From contig NC_087062.1 of the NCBI RefSeq assembly GCF_963678635.1, forward strand, positions 45,496,848-45,560,847: DNA of 64,000 nucleotides, written 5' to 3'. Under the pieces are notes generated by a model. That model had not been told where the DNA came from and did not search any database. It saw only the letters and a list, made by a program, of their open reading frames with translations. Numbering within the stretch: the stretch's first letter is position 1; each line of letters begins with the position of its first letter. Position numbers and translations under genes: made by a program. Source of the stretch: Symsagittifera roscoffensis (Eukaryota; Xenacoelomorpha; Acoela; Convolutidae). Of this stretch, positions 50,640 through 62,417 are shown piece by piece.

Positions 50640-53531
50640 CACATTTAAATTTCATTAGAAACTGGGGTGTAAAGGTTTAATTTAAAACTTATTGATGGAT
50701 AATTTCAAACATCTGTTGATTTAATTGGTATATTTGTTAAGATACTTTAGAAAAAAAAACTAAATATAAAGTCAAAATGTATATCAATGAGGAGATCGTC
50801 TGAAGATTTTTGCTTGCTGCTCAGCCAAAAAACATCAAAGGAAAAAACTTGTTTGCTAAAAAACACCAAAAGCCAATTAAACGATCATCATTGGTCAGTA
50901 TTCAAGAAAAAATTTTTCAACCAAGACTTTCAAAGTTACGATTTTTTGTTTAAGCTTTTCGTGCGAAAACAATGAAAACCTTCAACGACAGCGACTAGAG
51001 TGTAGTCTGTTTCGAAGTTTTCTCTGTTACGAAAAGTTGTTTGACAATTTGGAGTCCATGATTTCGTTTTTTTTCATAAAAGCAAAGCTGAACGCCGAGG
51101 TAACTCAAACACAGTTCTAGTATAAGCAATATATTTTTACCGATCCTGAAACCTGACCGCTGGACTGATGCTAATCATAAAACTTTCGAAATACTTTGAA
51201 AGGAGAAAAAGTATAGTGGAATTAAATATCATATCTGTAAATTTTTTTGTCGTTTTAGAAGGTTTCGAAAAAATGTCAGTTAAAAAGCTATTCATATGCA
51301 TACATTAGTCTATAAACAAATCCTGACCGTGAATGAAAATTGTATGACAAGATTTTTCCCACACGCAAGCAAAAACAGCAATTTGTTTTTCCTTAACGTA
51401 GTTTTTAATGAAATTTTTGTCGTGTTTTCTCAAATGAAAGATAATTTGTTTAAACAAAAGTATGTTTTTTTTACAGAAAAAATGCGTATCATACAATTTC
51501 TAATGATAAAATCTCTATGACAAGCACACTTTAGATACAAAAGTCCAAGCGATAAAATTTTTTGTTTGTTTTTAGTTTAGTCGCTAAACTAATTTTGTGA
51601 ACAAACAAACCTTTTCCAAAACAATTTGGCATCGAAACCTTTCAAAATTATACCCTTAACGTGGTCCAGACCAGTCATTTCAAACAGAGGAACAAAAACA
51701 TTATCATGAAGGTGCTTGATTTTTTGCTTGATTTTCAAGAATCATATAAATCTATATCTTTCTTTAAAAAAATCAGGCAAAAAAATTCTTCCACTAAATT
51801 TTTCAAAATAAGAGGCTTCATAGCCATATACAGAAATTATGTTTTTTCCTCTACTTCTGTGTGAAAGTCAATATTTTTTCACCTGGAACATATAAATATG
51901 TAGTTTGAAATTTATGATGCCATTTAATCTATTGTTTTTCTCCTCTGAGATATATGTTGTTTTTTTTTGTTTCAGGGCAAAACACAAACAAGTAAAGCAA
52001 AGTGGAAAAAAAAAATTTTTAAACTCCATGTGAAAAATTTTTGTCGTACAATTCTTATGGAAAATTGCTGGTCATACAATTCAATAGAGAAAAAAAGCTA
52101 GCAATACGGTTTTGCATTTTAGAAAAAAGGCTACCCGCATTGGCAAATACTAAGAAATCGATTACATTCAACTCAATTAGACACCAAAATGGATAATATA
52201 GAGATTTTACACAGATCAGAAAAATCGATTTTATGGTCTAGAAAATGAATTTTTTTGCGACATGAAATCTGTATAGAAGCCCATAGAAGCTGTATGAAAT
52301 CGATCACAATCAATTGTTATGCACTTTCAAAGTAATCGAAAAAATCGAATATATTTTACAAAAAATAAATTATATTATTTTTGATCAATTTCAACAAAAC
52401 AAGACACGTAACAAAAGTTTTTTTTATTCAAAATTTTTTCTTAAAAATTGAAACGAAACTACAATGGATTTAATAGGATAGATAATTTGTATAACATGTG
52501 TATATAATCTGTATAAAATCTGTAAATAATCTGTTTCAAAAAATGCACTTAAAAACGGATTTTGGTAACTATCGAATTGATTAAATTAAGTATAAATTAC
52601 AATGGTTGTAATCGATTTGATAGTAAAAACAATTTCATTATTTGGGCCATAAAACTAAACTAGCTTGCTGAACTTTAAATTTTACTTGCGGTAATCGATT
52701 GCAATCTTAGTTTTGCCAATGCGAGTAGTATTGCTCTTTTTTGGCAAAACTTATAATCTTTTTGTTAATTTATCTTTTTGTTAATCGGATAGGTATTTTT
52801 TTTCCGAGCGTGCTGAGGCTATATGTAACAGAGGGTCCTTCCGTTTGATCATTATTTGAATATTTAGGGGTTTTATTGATTTTAGTAGCGCCAGTAACCC
52901 AGTCACGAACTACTTTGGTCGCAACAGTTGTTTATATATTTTCAATGGTTGCCTTTTTTCTATTGTTTGACCGTAACATAAAAAGTAAAAATATCATTTT
53001 CAATGTTCACAACAGGTCAAACAACCAATTTAAATGATGTCAATGGCCCTAATACAAATAGTTTAACAGTTACATGTTTGAGCTAACAGAGTTACCTTAA
53101 ACGGTTGTTCCATTTGTTCGAAGATCTTCCAAGCACCATTGTTGATATAAATTTGTTTATTTAAAAATAAGACTGTAGTTACTACCACAAGAATTTTTTT
53201 CTGAAACTGGAGAGATAAATCCAAATCTACAAATATCAATAATTGATCACAAAATCCGTGACACCAAAAAATTATTTCGTTTTTGCAGATGCATGAAACC
53301 AATATAATCGAAGAAACTGATTGAAATTCATTAACTTTCAGGTTTGATCTTGAACTTGAACTTTGAATTCATTCAGATATGATAGCACAAAGCACTACAA
53401 AAATACGTAAAGAACAGGTTCTCAATAATTTTTGAATGGCGTACTTGGGAGGTAGCAACTGGATACTGCGATTTCGTTTTCAAAAAGGACAGGATTTTCT
53501 AGAACGGCAATAAATCCTTATTTGACTTTAG
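50640..53531. other. AT-rich intergenic sequence, no gene seen
   Basis: No exon with supporting splice sites and coding character was found; open frames of 60-80 codons are low-complexity and lysine/phenylalanine-rich. At 52015-52130 the motifs gtcgtacaattc and gtcatacaattc resemble the arms of the foldback element at 1222-2125, suggesting an old related insertion. Around 52490-52540 there are short repeats of ctgtataaaatctgtaaataa. Earlier exons of the tetraspanin were searched for and not found. Confidence 0.5.
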
Positions 53532-53925
53532 GCACCAGGAGCAGAAGTGCTGTGGGGTCCAGCATTATGACGACTGGAAATACTCCAAGTGGGTTAAAAT
53601 CAGAAATCAAGAGCGAAATGTAACTTCGATTGATGACGAGAACTTTGCTCACGCTCCTGACTCCTGCTGCAAGACAGTGCTGGATAACTGTGGCACAATG
53701 GCGCATCCTAACAACTTCTACGAACACGGATGTCTGAAGCAGATCGTTGACTTCTTCGAGCGCAATTTGTTGGTCCTGTCGATAGCAGCTGTATTTGTAT
53801 TGATGATTCAACTTGTGGCATTGGTTTCCTCCTTACTGTTGCTGAACAAGTTGAGAAAGAAAAATATTTGGGAGTGGTATCGGGGACTGGCTAAAGCCAC
53901 CCAAACTACATATAAAGTCCGATAA
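53532..53925 (+). CDS. Tetraspanin, C-terminal exon (partial gene)
   Basis: The exon follows a T-rich acceptor (ttgactttag) and runs open to a TAA at 53923-53925, giving about 130 residues. It begins just before the hallmark QKCCG of the large extracellular loop, followed by PDSCCK, a single Cys in LDNCG and HGCL, i.e. six loop cysteines in tetraspanin order, plus a potential N-glycosylation site (NVT). Then comes the fourth membrane helix (LLVLSIAAVFVLMIQLVALV) and a short cytoplasmic tail ending TTYKVR. Tetraspanins are four-pass membrane organisers; the first three helices and the small loop are absent from this exon and were not found upstream in the window. The exon may belong to a gene with long introns or be an orphan duplicate. 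Codon use and lack of stops look intact. Confidence 0.85.
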
Positions 53926-55205
53926 CTAGCCAAACTTCATCAAAATTATTGCTATTCACCTTTCACTGTCCTAAAAAAAAATTCAAAGCTTTGGCTTAGC
54001 GTACAAACGTTTTTTCTTAATATCTCAAAAAACCGATATAGGCGCAAAAATCATATCTCAATGAACCATAATCGATCAGAGATGGTTATATTGCAAGATC
54101 TTGCAAGAATCTTGCTAGAATCCTTACAAGGTTATGTATAACTATAAAAGATCTTGCAAGATACCCATCATGCAAGATATCATTAACTTTGAAAGATATC
54201 AATAATTTTGAAGAAGCAATTTTCAGAGAAATTAATAGAGCAAGGACAACCAAATATTGATCGTGGAAGAAGCTTTGCACCAGAAATTTTTTTGTGATTG
54301 GGCGGGGTGATATTATCAATTTTTTATGGACTAAACGACTCTAATCTCTACCAAACTCAATTTCAGCAATTAAACAACAGATGTGAAGCAATGAACACTT
54401 ATAACACTAATTCAACTGAATTATAGAATGAAGAATCAGATGAAACTATGAGCTCTAACTTTGGGCTTTTTTGCCCCTTTTTTGCTTTTTTCTTACCTTC
54501 GGTAAATTCAGATTTTACCGTAAAAATACCAGAACTTTGGCTTCGTTCATTATGTGTTTATTCGTTTAAATTGAATGTCATTTATGAATAGTAATACCCC
54601 AAAATGACCCTTGATACCTTCTGTAAAAGTAACTTTGGCAAAAAAACTAAATTGAGAAAAAATTTCTCGACCAAACATCTAGTTCAAATTCATAAATTTT
54701 ATGCAAAACCTTTTATTTAGTACTGTGTTTTGGCATACAGATACACAAAAAAAATTGATATACTGAGACAAAATTTGAAAAATTTATTCAGAGTTATGTT
54801 CAGAAATTGCGATTATAAGTCAGAAACAGAGTTTGGAGTTAACAGCAAAATATTTTCCGCATAATAACTTCATTTATATAAATTATTGAAAGTATTTGCA
54901 AATTTTTTAAAGAAAGAAAGCTCTGTTCATCTTAGTTACAATTTTACAATGATGAACGCACGTTTTCAGGCTCTGTAAGTGGCAGCTTTTTAAAAATATC
55001 TCTACAAATTCTTTACTTCTAGGCTAAAAAAAATGCTGAACCGTGTTGTAAATTACCATCTAAATTATGTGCATTTTAAAACAACTGCAAATCATTATGA
55101 AATGCACATTTTCAACTAGAATTTTCTGGAATGCTGCATCATAAACAACGAAGAACTAGTTTATTTTGTTTTCTTTTTTACTTTTCCAAGTGTTTTAAAT
55201 TTTTT
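53926..55205. other. Non-coding sequence downstream of the tetraspanin exon
   Basis: No gene is visible. At about 54090-54180 short words gcaagatcttgc / gcaagaatcttgc / gcaagatat recur, including the 12-bp palindrome gcaagatcttgc. The remainder is AT-rich and unremarkable. Confidence 0.5.
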
Positions 55206-55820
55206 GTTCCGACTTTCGATACGAAAGTAACGGAATATTTGTGCTCGGGGTGGGTTTTTTTTTTCTTCAGACAAATTTCGACTTTTTAACTAGCGATTTT
55301 TGACGGAATTTTTTTATATCATTCGAACGCCATTGTTGTCCTGAACTTAAATTTGAAAAGACATTTCACCTGTGTTTATTTTTCGTAAAGTTATGAGGGT
55401 TTAAAGATTGCCATTTTGACCAATTTGGGACAATTAACGCGCGACATAATTCGCGCTATTAACGCGTAAGCGGAGATTTAATCCGCCTTATAAATCTTTC
55501 CAAATTGGTTGAACGAAGCTTTTTTGCCATAATTGATTTGTTACAAGGAACGAAATCTGTCTTTTTGTAAAATGGCAATTGGTCAAAATGGCAAATTGGT
55601 CAAAATGGCCAAAATGGCAATCTTCAAACCCTCCTGACTTACGAAAAATGATCACAAGGGAAAATATTTTTTCAAATTTAAGCTCAGGACAACAATAGCT
55701 TTCGAATGATATAAGAAAATTCCATCAAAAATCGCTAGTTAAAAAGTCGACATTTGTCTGAAGAAAAAAACCCACCCCGAGCACAAATATTCCGTTACTT
55801 TCGTATCGAAAGTGGGAACA
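55206..55820. repeat. Inverted-repeat junction of the 55-60 kb repeat family
   Basis: The left half, from ttccgactttcgatacgaaag to about 55565, is the reverse complement of sequence found in direct orientation in the later units (for example about 57120-57490). The right half (about 55570-55820) returns to direct orientation and ends with tttcgtatcgaaagtgggaaca. The two ends therefore form a foldback. The centre carries short repeats of ggtcaaaatggc. A second, partly deleted copy of the same inverted junction lies at 58449-58980. Confidence 0.8.
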
Positions 55821-58276
55821 ATAATTTTTGGTTCGACCACAAAATCGCCAGATAATAGATAATAATCGGAGAAACTTCGGTGCGGGTAACTATAGCTTCT
55901 TCATTCTTAATTTAAACTCTGCAAGTTTAGTTGTACGTGTCTTAGTCTTAGTTTTGACAAGCTACGGAGTCAATCTTTGAACAAATCGTTGCAAAATGAG
56001 CCTAACTCTTATTTTGTCACCTTAATTGAAAGTCTCAATAGTTGAAGTAAGCTGAAACAAATCGAAATTAAACAGGACAACTCGTATCAGGGCGAAGCCC
56101 TGAATGTTCCGACTGCCTTTTAAGGTTTATGGAGCAGCAGTAATAACATAAGAAAAATAAATGAAAAAAAATCAAATGAAAACTTTTTTTTTTAATTTGA
56201 AATTTTTAATGAAAATCATCCCACCACACCCCATATAAAGTACAAAAAGATAGATTCCATTCCTTGTAACTAATCAATTATGGCAAATAAGCTTCGTTCA
56301 ACCAATTTGGAACGATTTATAAGACGGAATAAATCTCCGCTTTTAATAGTGCGAATTATATTGCGCGTTAATTGTCCCAAAATGGTCAAAATGGCCAAAA
56401 TGGCAATCTTCAAACCCTCATGTTTTACGAAAATAATCACAGGGGAAATATCTTTTCAAATTTAAACTCAGGACAACAGTAGCTTTCGAATGATATAAGA
56501 AAATTCCATCAAAAATGTTTTACGAAAATAATCACAGGGGAAATATCTTTTCAAATTTAAACTCAGGACAACAGTAGCTTTCGAATGATATAAGAAAATT
56601 CCATCAAAAATGTCTAGTTAAACAGTCGGAATTTGTCTGAAGAAAAAAAACCCACCCCGAGCACAAATATTCCGTTACTTCTGTATCGAAAGTCGGAACA
56701 ATAATTTTTGGTTCGACCACAAAATCGCCAGATAAAAGATAAAAATCGGAGAAACTTCGGTGCGGAAAACTATAGCTTCTTCATTCTTAATTTAAACTCT
56801 GCAAGTTTAGTTGTACGTGTCATAACCTTAGTTTTTACGTGCTATGGAGTCAATTTTTGAACAAATCGTTGCAAAATGAGCCTAACTCTTATTTTGTCAC
56901 CTTAATTGAAATCTCAATAGTTGAAGTAAGCTGAAACAAATCGAAATTAAACAAGACTACTCGTATCAGGGCGAAGCCCTGAATGATCCGACTGCCTTTT
57001 AAGGTTTATGGAGCAGCAGTAATAACATAAAAAAATTAAATGAAATAAAATAAAATGAAAACTTTTTCTAAAATTTGAAATTTTTAATGAAAATCATCAC
57101 CCCACACGCCATATAAAGTACAAAAAGATAGATTTCGTTCCTTGTAACAAATCAGTTATGGCAAATAAACCTCGTTCAACCAAATTGGAACAATTTATAA
57201 GACGGATTAAATCTACGCTTACGCGTTAATAGCTCGAAATATATCGCGCGTAAATTGTCGCAAATTGGTCAAAATGGCCAAAATGGCAACCTTTAAACCC
57301 TCATAACTTTGCGAAAAAAGATCACGGGTGAAATATCTTTTCAAATTTAAGCTCAGGACAACAATACCTTTTGAATGTTATAAAAAAATTCCGTCAAAAA
57401 TGGCTAGTTAAAAAAGTTGCAATTCATCTGAAGAAAAAAAACCCAACCCGAGCACAAATATTCCGTTACTTTTGTATCGAAAGTCGGAACAATAAATTTT
57501 GGTTCGACCACAAAATCGCCAGATAAACGATAAAAATCGGAGAAACTTCGGTGCGGGTAACTATAGCTTCTTCATTCTTAATTTAAACTCTGCAAGTTAG
57601 GTTGTACGTGTCATAACCTTAGTTCTTACGTGCTACGGAGTCAATTTTTGAACAAATCGTTCCAAATGAGCCTAACTCTTATTTTGTCACCTTAATTGAA
57701 AATCTCAATACTTGAAGTAAGCTGAAACAAATCGAAATTCAACAAGACTACTCGTATCAGGGCGAAGCCCTGAATGATCCGACTGCCTTTTAAGGTTTAT
57801 GGAGCAGCAGTAATAACATAAAATAATTAAATGAAATAAAATAAAATGAAAAGTTTTTCTAAAATTTGAAATTTTTAATGAAAATCATCCCCCCACACGC
57901 CATATAAAGTACAAAAAGATAGATTTCGTTCCTTGTAACAAATCAATTATGGCAAATAAGCTTCGTTCAACCAATTTGGAACAATTTATAAGACGGATTA
58001 AATTTCCGCTTTTAATAGCGCGAATTATATTGCGCGTTAATTGTCCCAAATTGTTCAAAATGGCCATAATGGCAATCTTTAAACCCTCATAATTTTACGA
58101 AAAAAGATCACAGGTGAAATATCTTTTCAAATTGAAGCTCAGGACAACAATACCTTTTGTATGATATAAAAAAATCCGTCAAAAATGGCTAGTTAAAAAG
58201 TTGCAATTCATCTGAAGAAAAAAAACCCACCCCGAGCACAAATATTCCGTTACTTTCGTATCAAAAGTCGGAACAA
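55821..58276. repeat. Three tandem units of 790-880 bp
   Basis: Units start with ataatttttggttcgaccac-type sequence at 55821, 56701 and 57491. Each has a conserved block with actctgcaagttt and a tcagggcgaagccctga hairpin. An AT-rich linker follows, then a block with ccttgtaac and aaatggcaatct, ending in gagcacaaatattccgttac and a cttt-tat-gaaag type near-palindrome. Unit 1 contains an internal tandem duplication of about 94 bp (56420-56513 and 56514-56610). Open frames inside (for example 57885-58067 minus) only echo the repeat. Confidence 0.85.
56087..56103. other. Conserved hairpin TCAGGGC-GAA-GCCCTGA
   Basis: A perfect 7-bp stem closes a GAA triloop. It is present in every unit: 56087-56103, 56966-56982, 57757-57773 and, with one C-to-T change that leaves a G-U pair in RNA, 59248-59264. 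It is the most GC-rich stretch of the unit. Confidence 0.7.
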
Positions 58277-59928
58277 AAACCTTGCCAATAAAATTTTAAA
58301 ATGGTCTTTTTTTTGCGAATACAAAAAGAGCCGAAAGATCTTCTTTTTTCATTGACAATTATCCAGACAATTTTGATCTAAATCTTGTAAAAATGTGTTG
58401 GAATTGCAGGAAATTGTGTTGGACTTAACTCATATCAGTCAAATTACTGTGCTCGGTGTGGGTTTTTTTTTTCTTCAGACAAATTTCGACTTTTTAACTA
58501 GCAATTTTTGACGGAATTTTTTTATATCATTCGAAAGCCATTGTTGTCCTGAACTTAAATTTGAAAAGACATTTCACCTGTGTTTATTTTTCGTAAAATT
58601 ATGAGGGTTTAAAGATTGCCATTTTGACCAGCGGAGATTTAATCCGCCTGATAAATCTTTCCAAATTGGTTGAACGAAGCTTTTTTGCCATAATTGATTT
58701 GTTACAAGGAACGAAATCTATCTTTTTGTAAAATGGCAATTGGTCAAAATGGCAAATTGGTCAAAATGGCCAAAATGGCAATCTTCAAACCCTCCTGACT
58801 TACGAAAAATGATCACAAGGGAAAATATTTTTTCAAATTTAAGCTCAGGACAACAATAGCTTCCGAATGATATAATAAAATTCCATCAAAAATTGCTAAT
58901 TAAAAAGTCAAAATTGGTTTGAAGAAAAAAACCCATCCCGAGCACAAATATTCCGTTACTTTCGTATCGAAAGTGGGAACAATAATTTTTGGTTCGACCA
59001 CAAAATCGCCAGATAATAGATAATAATCGGAGAAACTTCGGTGCGGTTAACTATAGCTTCTTCATTCTTAATTTAAACTCTGCAAGTTTAGTTGTACGTG
59101 TCTTAGTCTTAGTTTTGACGTGCTACGGAGTCAATCTTTGAACAAATCGTTGCAAAATGAGCCTAACTCTTATTTTGTCACCTTAATTGAAAGTCTCAAT
59201 AGTTGAAGTAAGCTGAAACAAATCGAAATTAAACAAGACTACTCGTATCAGGGCGAAGCTCTGAATGTTCCGACTGCCTTTTAAGGTTTATGGAGCAGCA
59301 GTAATAACATAAAATAATTAAATGAAATAAAATAAAATGAAAAGTTTTTCTAAAATTTGAAATTTTTGATGAAAATCATCCCCCACACGCCATATAAAGT
59401 ACAAAAAGATAGATTTCGTTCCTTGTAACAAATCAATTATGGCAAATAAGCTTCGTTCAACCAATTTGGAACAATTTATAAGACGGATTAAATTTCCGCT
59501 TTTAATAGCGCGAATTATATTGCGCGTTAATTGTCCCAAATTGTTCAAAATGGCCATAATGGCAATCTTTAAACCCTCATAACTTTACGAAAAAAGATCA
59601 CAGGTGAAATATCTTTTCAAATTTAAGCTCAGGACAACAATACCTTTTGTATGTTATAAAAAATTTGTCAAAAATGGCTAGTTAAAAAGTTGCAATTCAT
59701 CTGAAGAAAAAAAACCCACCCGAGCACAAATATTCCGTTACTTTCGTATCGCCAATAAACCTTGCCAATAAAATTTTAAAAAGGTCTTTTTTTTGCGAAT
59801 ACAAAAAGAGCCGAAAGATCTTCTTTTTTCATTGACAATTATCCAGACAATTTTGATCTAAATCTTGTAAAAATGTGTTGGAATTGCAGGAAATTGTGTT
59901 GGACTTAACTCATATCAGTCAAATTACT
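58277..59928. repeat. Duplicated spacer, second inverted junction and fourth unit
   Basis: Bases 58277-58440 (containing aaagagccgaaagatcttc and ggaattgcaggaaattgtg) recur at 59757-59925. Between them, 58449-58980 repeats the inverted junction of 55241-55820 with an internal deletion near 58630, and 58981-59756 is a fourth unit. The offset between the two junctions is 3208 bp, so a large block was duplicated in tandem, with loss of two units from the second copy. Confidence 0.8.
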
Positions 59929-60559
59929 CACAAAAACACCCAATTGACCAGCTAAGTTTAGGGTTGAGCATTTGAAAAAATTTTACATCCCATGTTTTGA
60001 CTGGCCAATTTCTAAACAGTTTCGCACTTCATATCGTTTTACAGTCAGGAGACATAAAAGTTGCAGTTTTTTATTTCAACGAGAAAATGAATGATTTTTT
60101 ATCTTCAATTTTTTTTGTTTTCTTGGCAACTATTTGAGATAAAGGGTTGAAATTTGTCATGAACTACTTGAGAAAAACTAATTTGAAGGCGTAAGACAGC
60201 CAGTGTATCAGAAAATAATTCCAGAGATATTCTAGATGCGGAAACATGCTTGCAAACTACATACGAAATTTAAGTTTTTTTAGTGGTTTTTTTTTTAGGA
60301 AAATGATAATCCTGAGCGGCTCTTTATGCTGTGGAAAAAAGACGGGGCGATGCGATAAATAGTCTATGCTGCTCGTACTTGAGAGTTAGACAAATGTTCG
60401 GGGCCGTTCAATTGCTTATGAGAGCCCTATGCATAGACCGGAGCAGTCAATTTTTGAAAATTTTGCTGGAACGGTTGTTTTGTTGGCTTTTTTAATTAGC
60501 AGTGCAAAATAGCTTCAAAATATTTAGCCATTTTTGACGCCAGAACGAGTAAACCTTTC
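59929..60559. other. Non-coding sequence, nothing specific seen
   Basis: AT-rich sequence with T-runs and no open frame or repeat unit that could be defined by eye. Confidence 0.4.
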
Positions 60560-61190
60560 AAAATTGTTGTCTGTTATTTTTTCGCAGCTCGGAGAGTAGA
60601 CCAAATTTATAGGTTAGAGGGAGGCTCCCTTGCATGAACGGTTACGCTCAATTTTTCAAAACAAAAGTTATGATCTTCGGATAAGTCGAATACTCAATTT
60701 TTTGACCATTTTTGAAGTTTTTTGAGTTTCTCAAAAACTACTCCTTCAAATCTGAGATTTTGGGCTCAATGAGTTGTAGAAATACCCACTGCATATGCGG
60801 CTTTGCCCAAGTTTTTTGACACAAAAAATTATGAAACATTGGAAATTTTTTGAATTTTCTCAAAAACTACCCTACCCAATCTGAGTTTTTGATTTCTGTC
60901 ATGAAGACGGGTTTTGATAAGCTCCCCTGCATTAGCAGTTGCACCCAAACGTTTTTGACACAAAATGTTATGACCCTCTGAAATGTTTTTCGTTTTTCTT
61001 GTCCGTTTTTTTGAAACTTTTTGACCACGAAAAAAAAACTCAATCTGATGTCAAAGGATTAATCGAGGCAACCGGATGTGGGAAGCCTCAGTGCATAAAA
61101 TGTTACGCCCTAAAATTCATTCAAAAAAATTATGTCTCTGGGAAAATTCCAAAATCAGAAAACTTCACTCATATTCTAAAAGAGCAATAA
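60560..61190. repeat. Old diverged tandem repeat, period about 140-160 bp
   Basis: The succession tctcaaaaactac, then caatctgag-type sequence, then gcat(a/t)(t)gcggtt(a/g)c or gcattagcagttg, then ttttgacacaaaa(a/t)(t/g)ttatga recurs at about 60620-60750, 60760-60890 and 60900-61000, with a further degraded unit near 61075-61190. Divergence between units is high, so the array is old. A frame of 83 codons (60939-61190) lies within it and is not considered coding. Confidence 0.6.
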
Positions 61191-61197
61191 CTAGGTT

Positions 61198-61480
61198 CAG
61201 GGGCGGATCTAGGATTTTCTCGAGGGGGGGGGGGGGGGGGGCGGATTTTCAAAAAAAAATTGGAAAATTTAGACGACCTTTCTTTTTTTGGGCACTTTTT
61301 GAAAAATTTTGACAAAAAAATCGCGTTTTTTTGGCGCGCGCTCCCCCTCAAAGTTAGTATATATTGGCGCCATAGGCGCCTTTAGAAAAATTTTATGGTC
61401 GGTCGGCCAAAAATGGATTTCTGAAAAAGTATCAAAGGGGGGACCCTTTGGGTCGGCAGGGGGTCGAATCCCTGAGTCAA
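61198..61480. mobile_element. hAT-like MITE fragment with long G-run
   Basis: The left end reads caggggcggatctaggattt, a sequence typical of the terminal inverted repeats of hAT-type non-autonomous elements in many invertebrates. A run of about 18-20 G follows. The body contains the GC-rich near-palindrome ggcgccataggcgcc. The right side has gggggtcgaatccctgag, which resembles the subterminal part of such elements, but a full matching inverted end was not found. It therefore looks truncated or decayed. Confidence 0.55.
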
Positions 61481-62350
61481 AAGAACAAAATTTGAGAGTT
61501 TTGAACTTGAACAAGTTTTAATATAAATGGTTCAGTGAAACTGGAATGCGAAAAATCGAAAACTTCTTGACATGAAGTGGAAAATATTTGGCAGTCTATA
61601 ACAAAAAAGCGCCAAATTTAGCCTTGTCAATGTTTCCCCATTTTTCGACTTGGTTAAGTGTTGGTATGTTCTAGGCTACGCTTTCTTGACTAAAGAAAAA
61701 TTGAGTTCAACGACCTTTTCTCGAAAAATAGTTCATTTCTAAATGACTTAAAAACTGTAAAATCTCAACCTCGCTCGCGAAAGTAGTTGTAGTTGGGGTT
61801 TTGTATAAAAATGCCAAACTCTGGTAGCTAAAATCTGAAAATACCGATTTTAGACCACCTAAGTGTGGAAGTAAAACGCTGAGTTTGCTTACATCAGCAG
61901 TAAAAGAAAACTTGGTCGTATTCATAATCAGGGAAGGGGAAATCATTTAGCTTTTATATATTTTTTTATTATGATTAAAGTTACATTTCACTTTCAGACT
62001 ATGTCTATTTAATGCTGCTCTTCGCGAGGCATTCTATAATTGTAGGTAGCTCAACTGAAACTAATTGATCAAACTTTGACAATGTTTGTGTGATTTGACT
62101 CTGGCCTTGTTCCTTATGTCATCAGAAAAAATCGCACAGGATTCCCGGCAAGGGCAGAACATCAAAACCGTGCTTAGCCAAAAACATCAGCTTCTTTTGA
62201 CCGATTAATATTAAGACCATTTATCCACGGGGGATAGGACCAACAAAAGAGCTGTACAGCTCATCACGGCAAACCACTGTTGTGCCCCTGTTTATGAACT
62301 ACATGAAATTTTTTTGGTTATTTACCCTCAAGCAACGAGCAAGGATTATG
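61481..62350. other. Non-coding sequence
   Basis: No gene supported. A minus-strand open frame of 79 codons (61946-61707) has serine- and leucine-rich content without a recognisable domain or splice context. It may be part of a dispersed repeat. Confidence 0.4.
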
Positions 62351-62417
62351 GTGGGTCTCGAACATCCAACCTTTCGATTGAGAGGCGTAGACTTAACCGC
62401 TTCACCACCGCTCGCAC
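62351..62417 (-). repeat. tRNA-like sequence / tRNA-derived SINE head
   Basis: Read on the minus strand, TGGTGAAGCGG fits the polymerase III box A consensus at every fixed position, and TGTTCGAGACC is close to box B about 30 bases later. The anticodon arm (around CTCAATCGAAAGGTTGG) and the T stem pair poorly, and the acceptor stem does not close, so a functional tRNA is unlikely. It abuts the repeat-protein remnant, whose open frame reads into it. Confidence 0.55.

Noticed and set aside
53063-53302. Minus-strand open frame upstream of the tetraspanin exon
   Set aside because: No start context, domain or splice support; low-complexity residues.
53518-53811. Minus-strand open frame opposite the tetraspanin exon
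   Set aside because: It is the antisense shadow of a clear coding exon.
54086-54319. Minus-strand open frame of 77 codons
   Set aside because: It lies in repeated gcaagatcttgc words and has no recognisable feature.
57885-59557. Identical minus-strand frames at 57885-58067 and 59318-59557
   Set aside because: They are the same non-coding repeat unit read twice.
61269-61521. Open frames within the hAT-like fragment
   Set aside because: They depend on the G-run and GC-rich ends of a non-autonomous element; no transposase motif.
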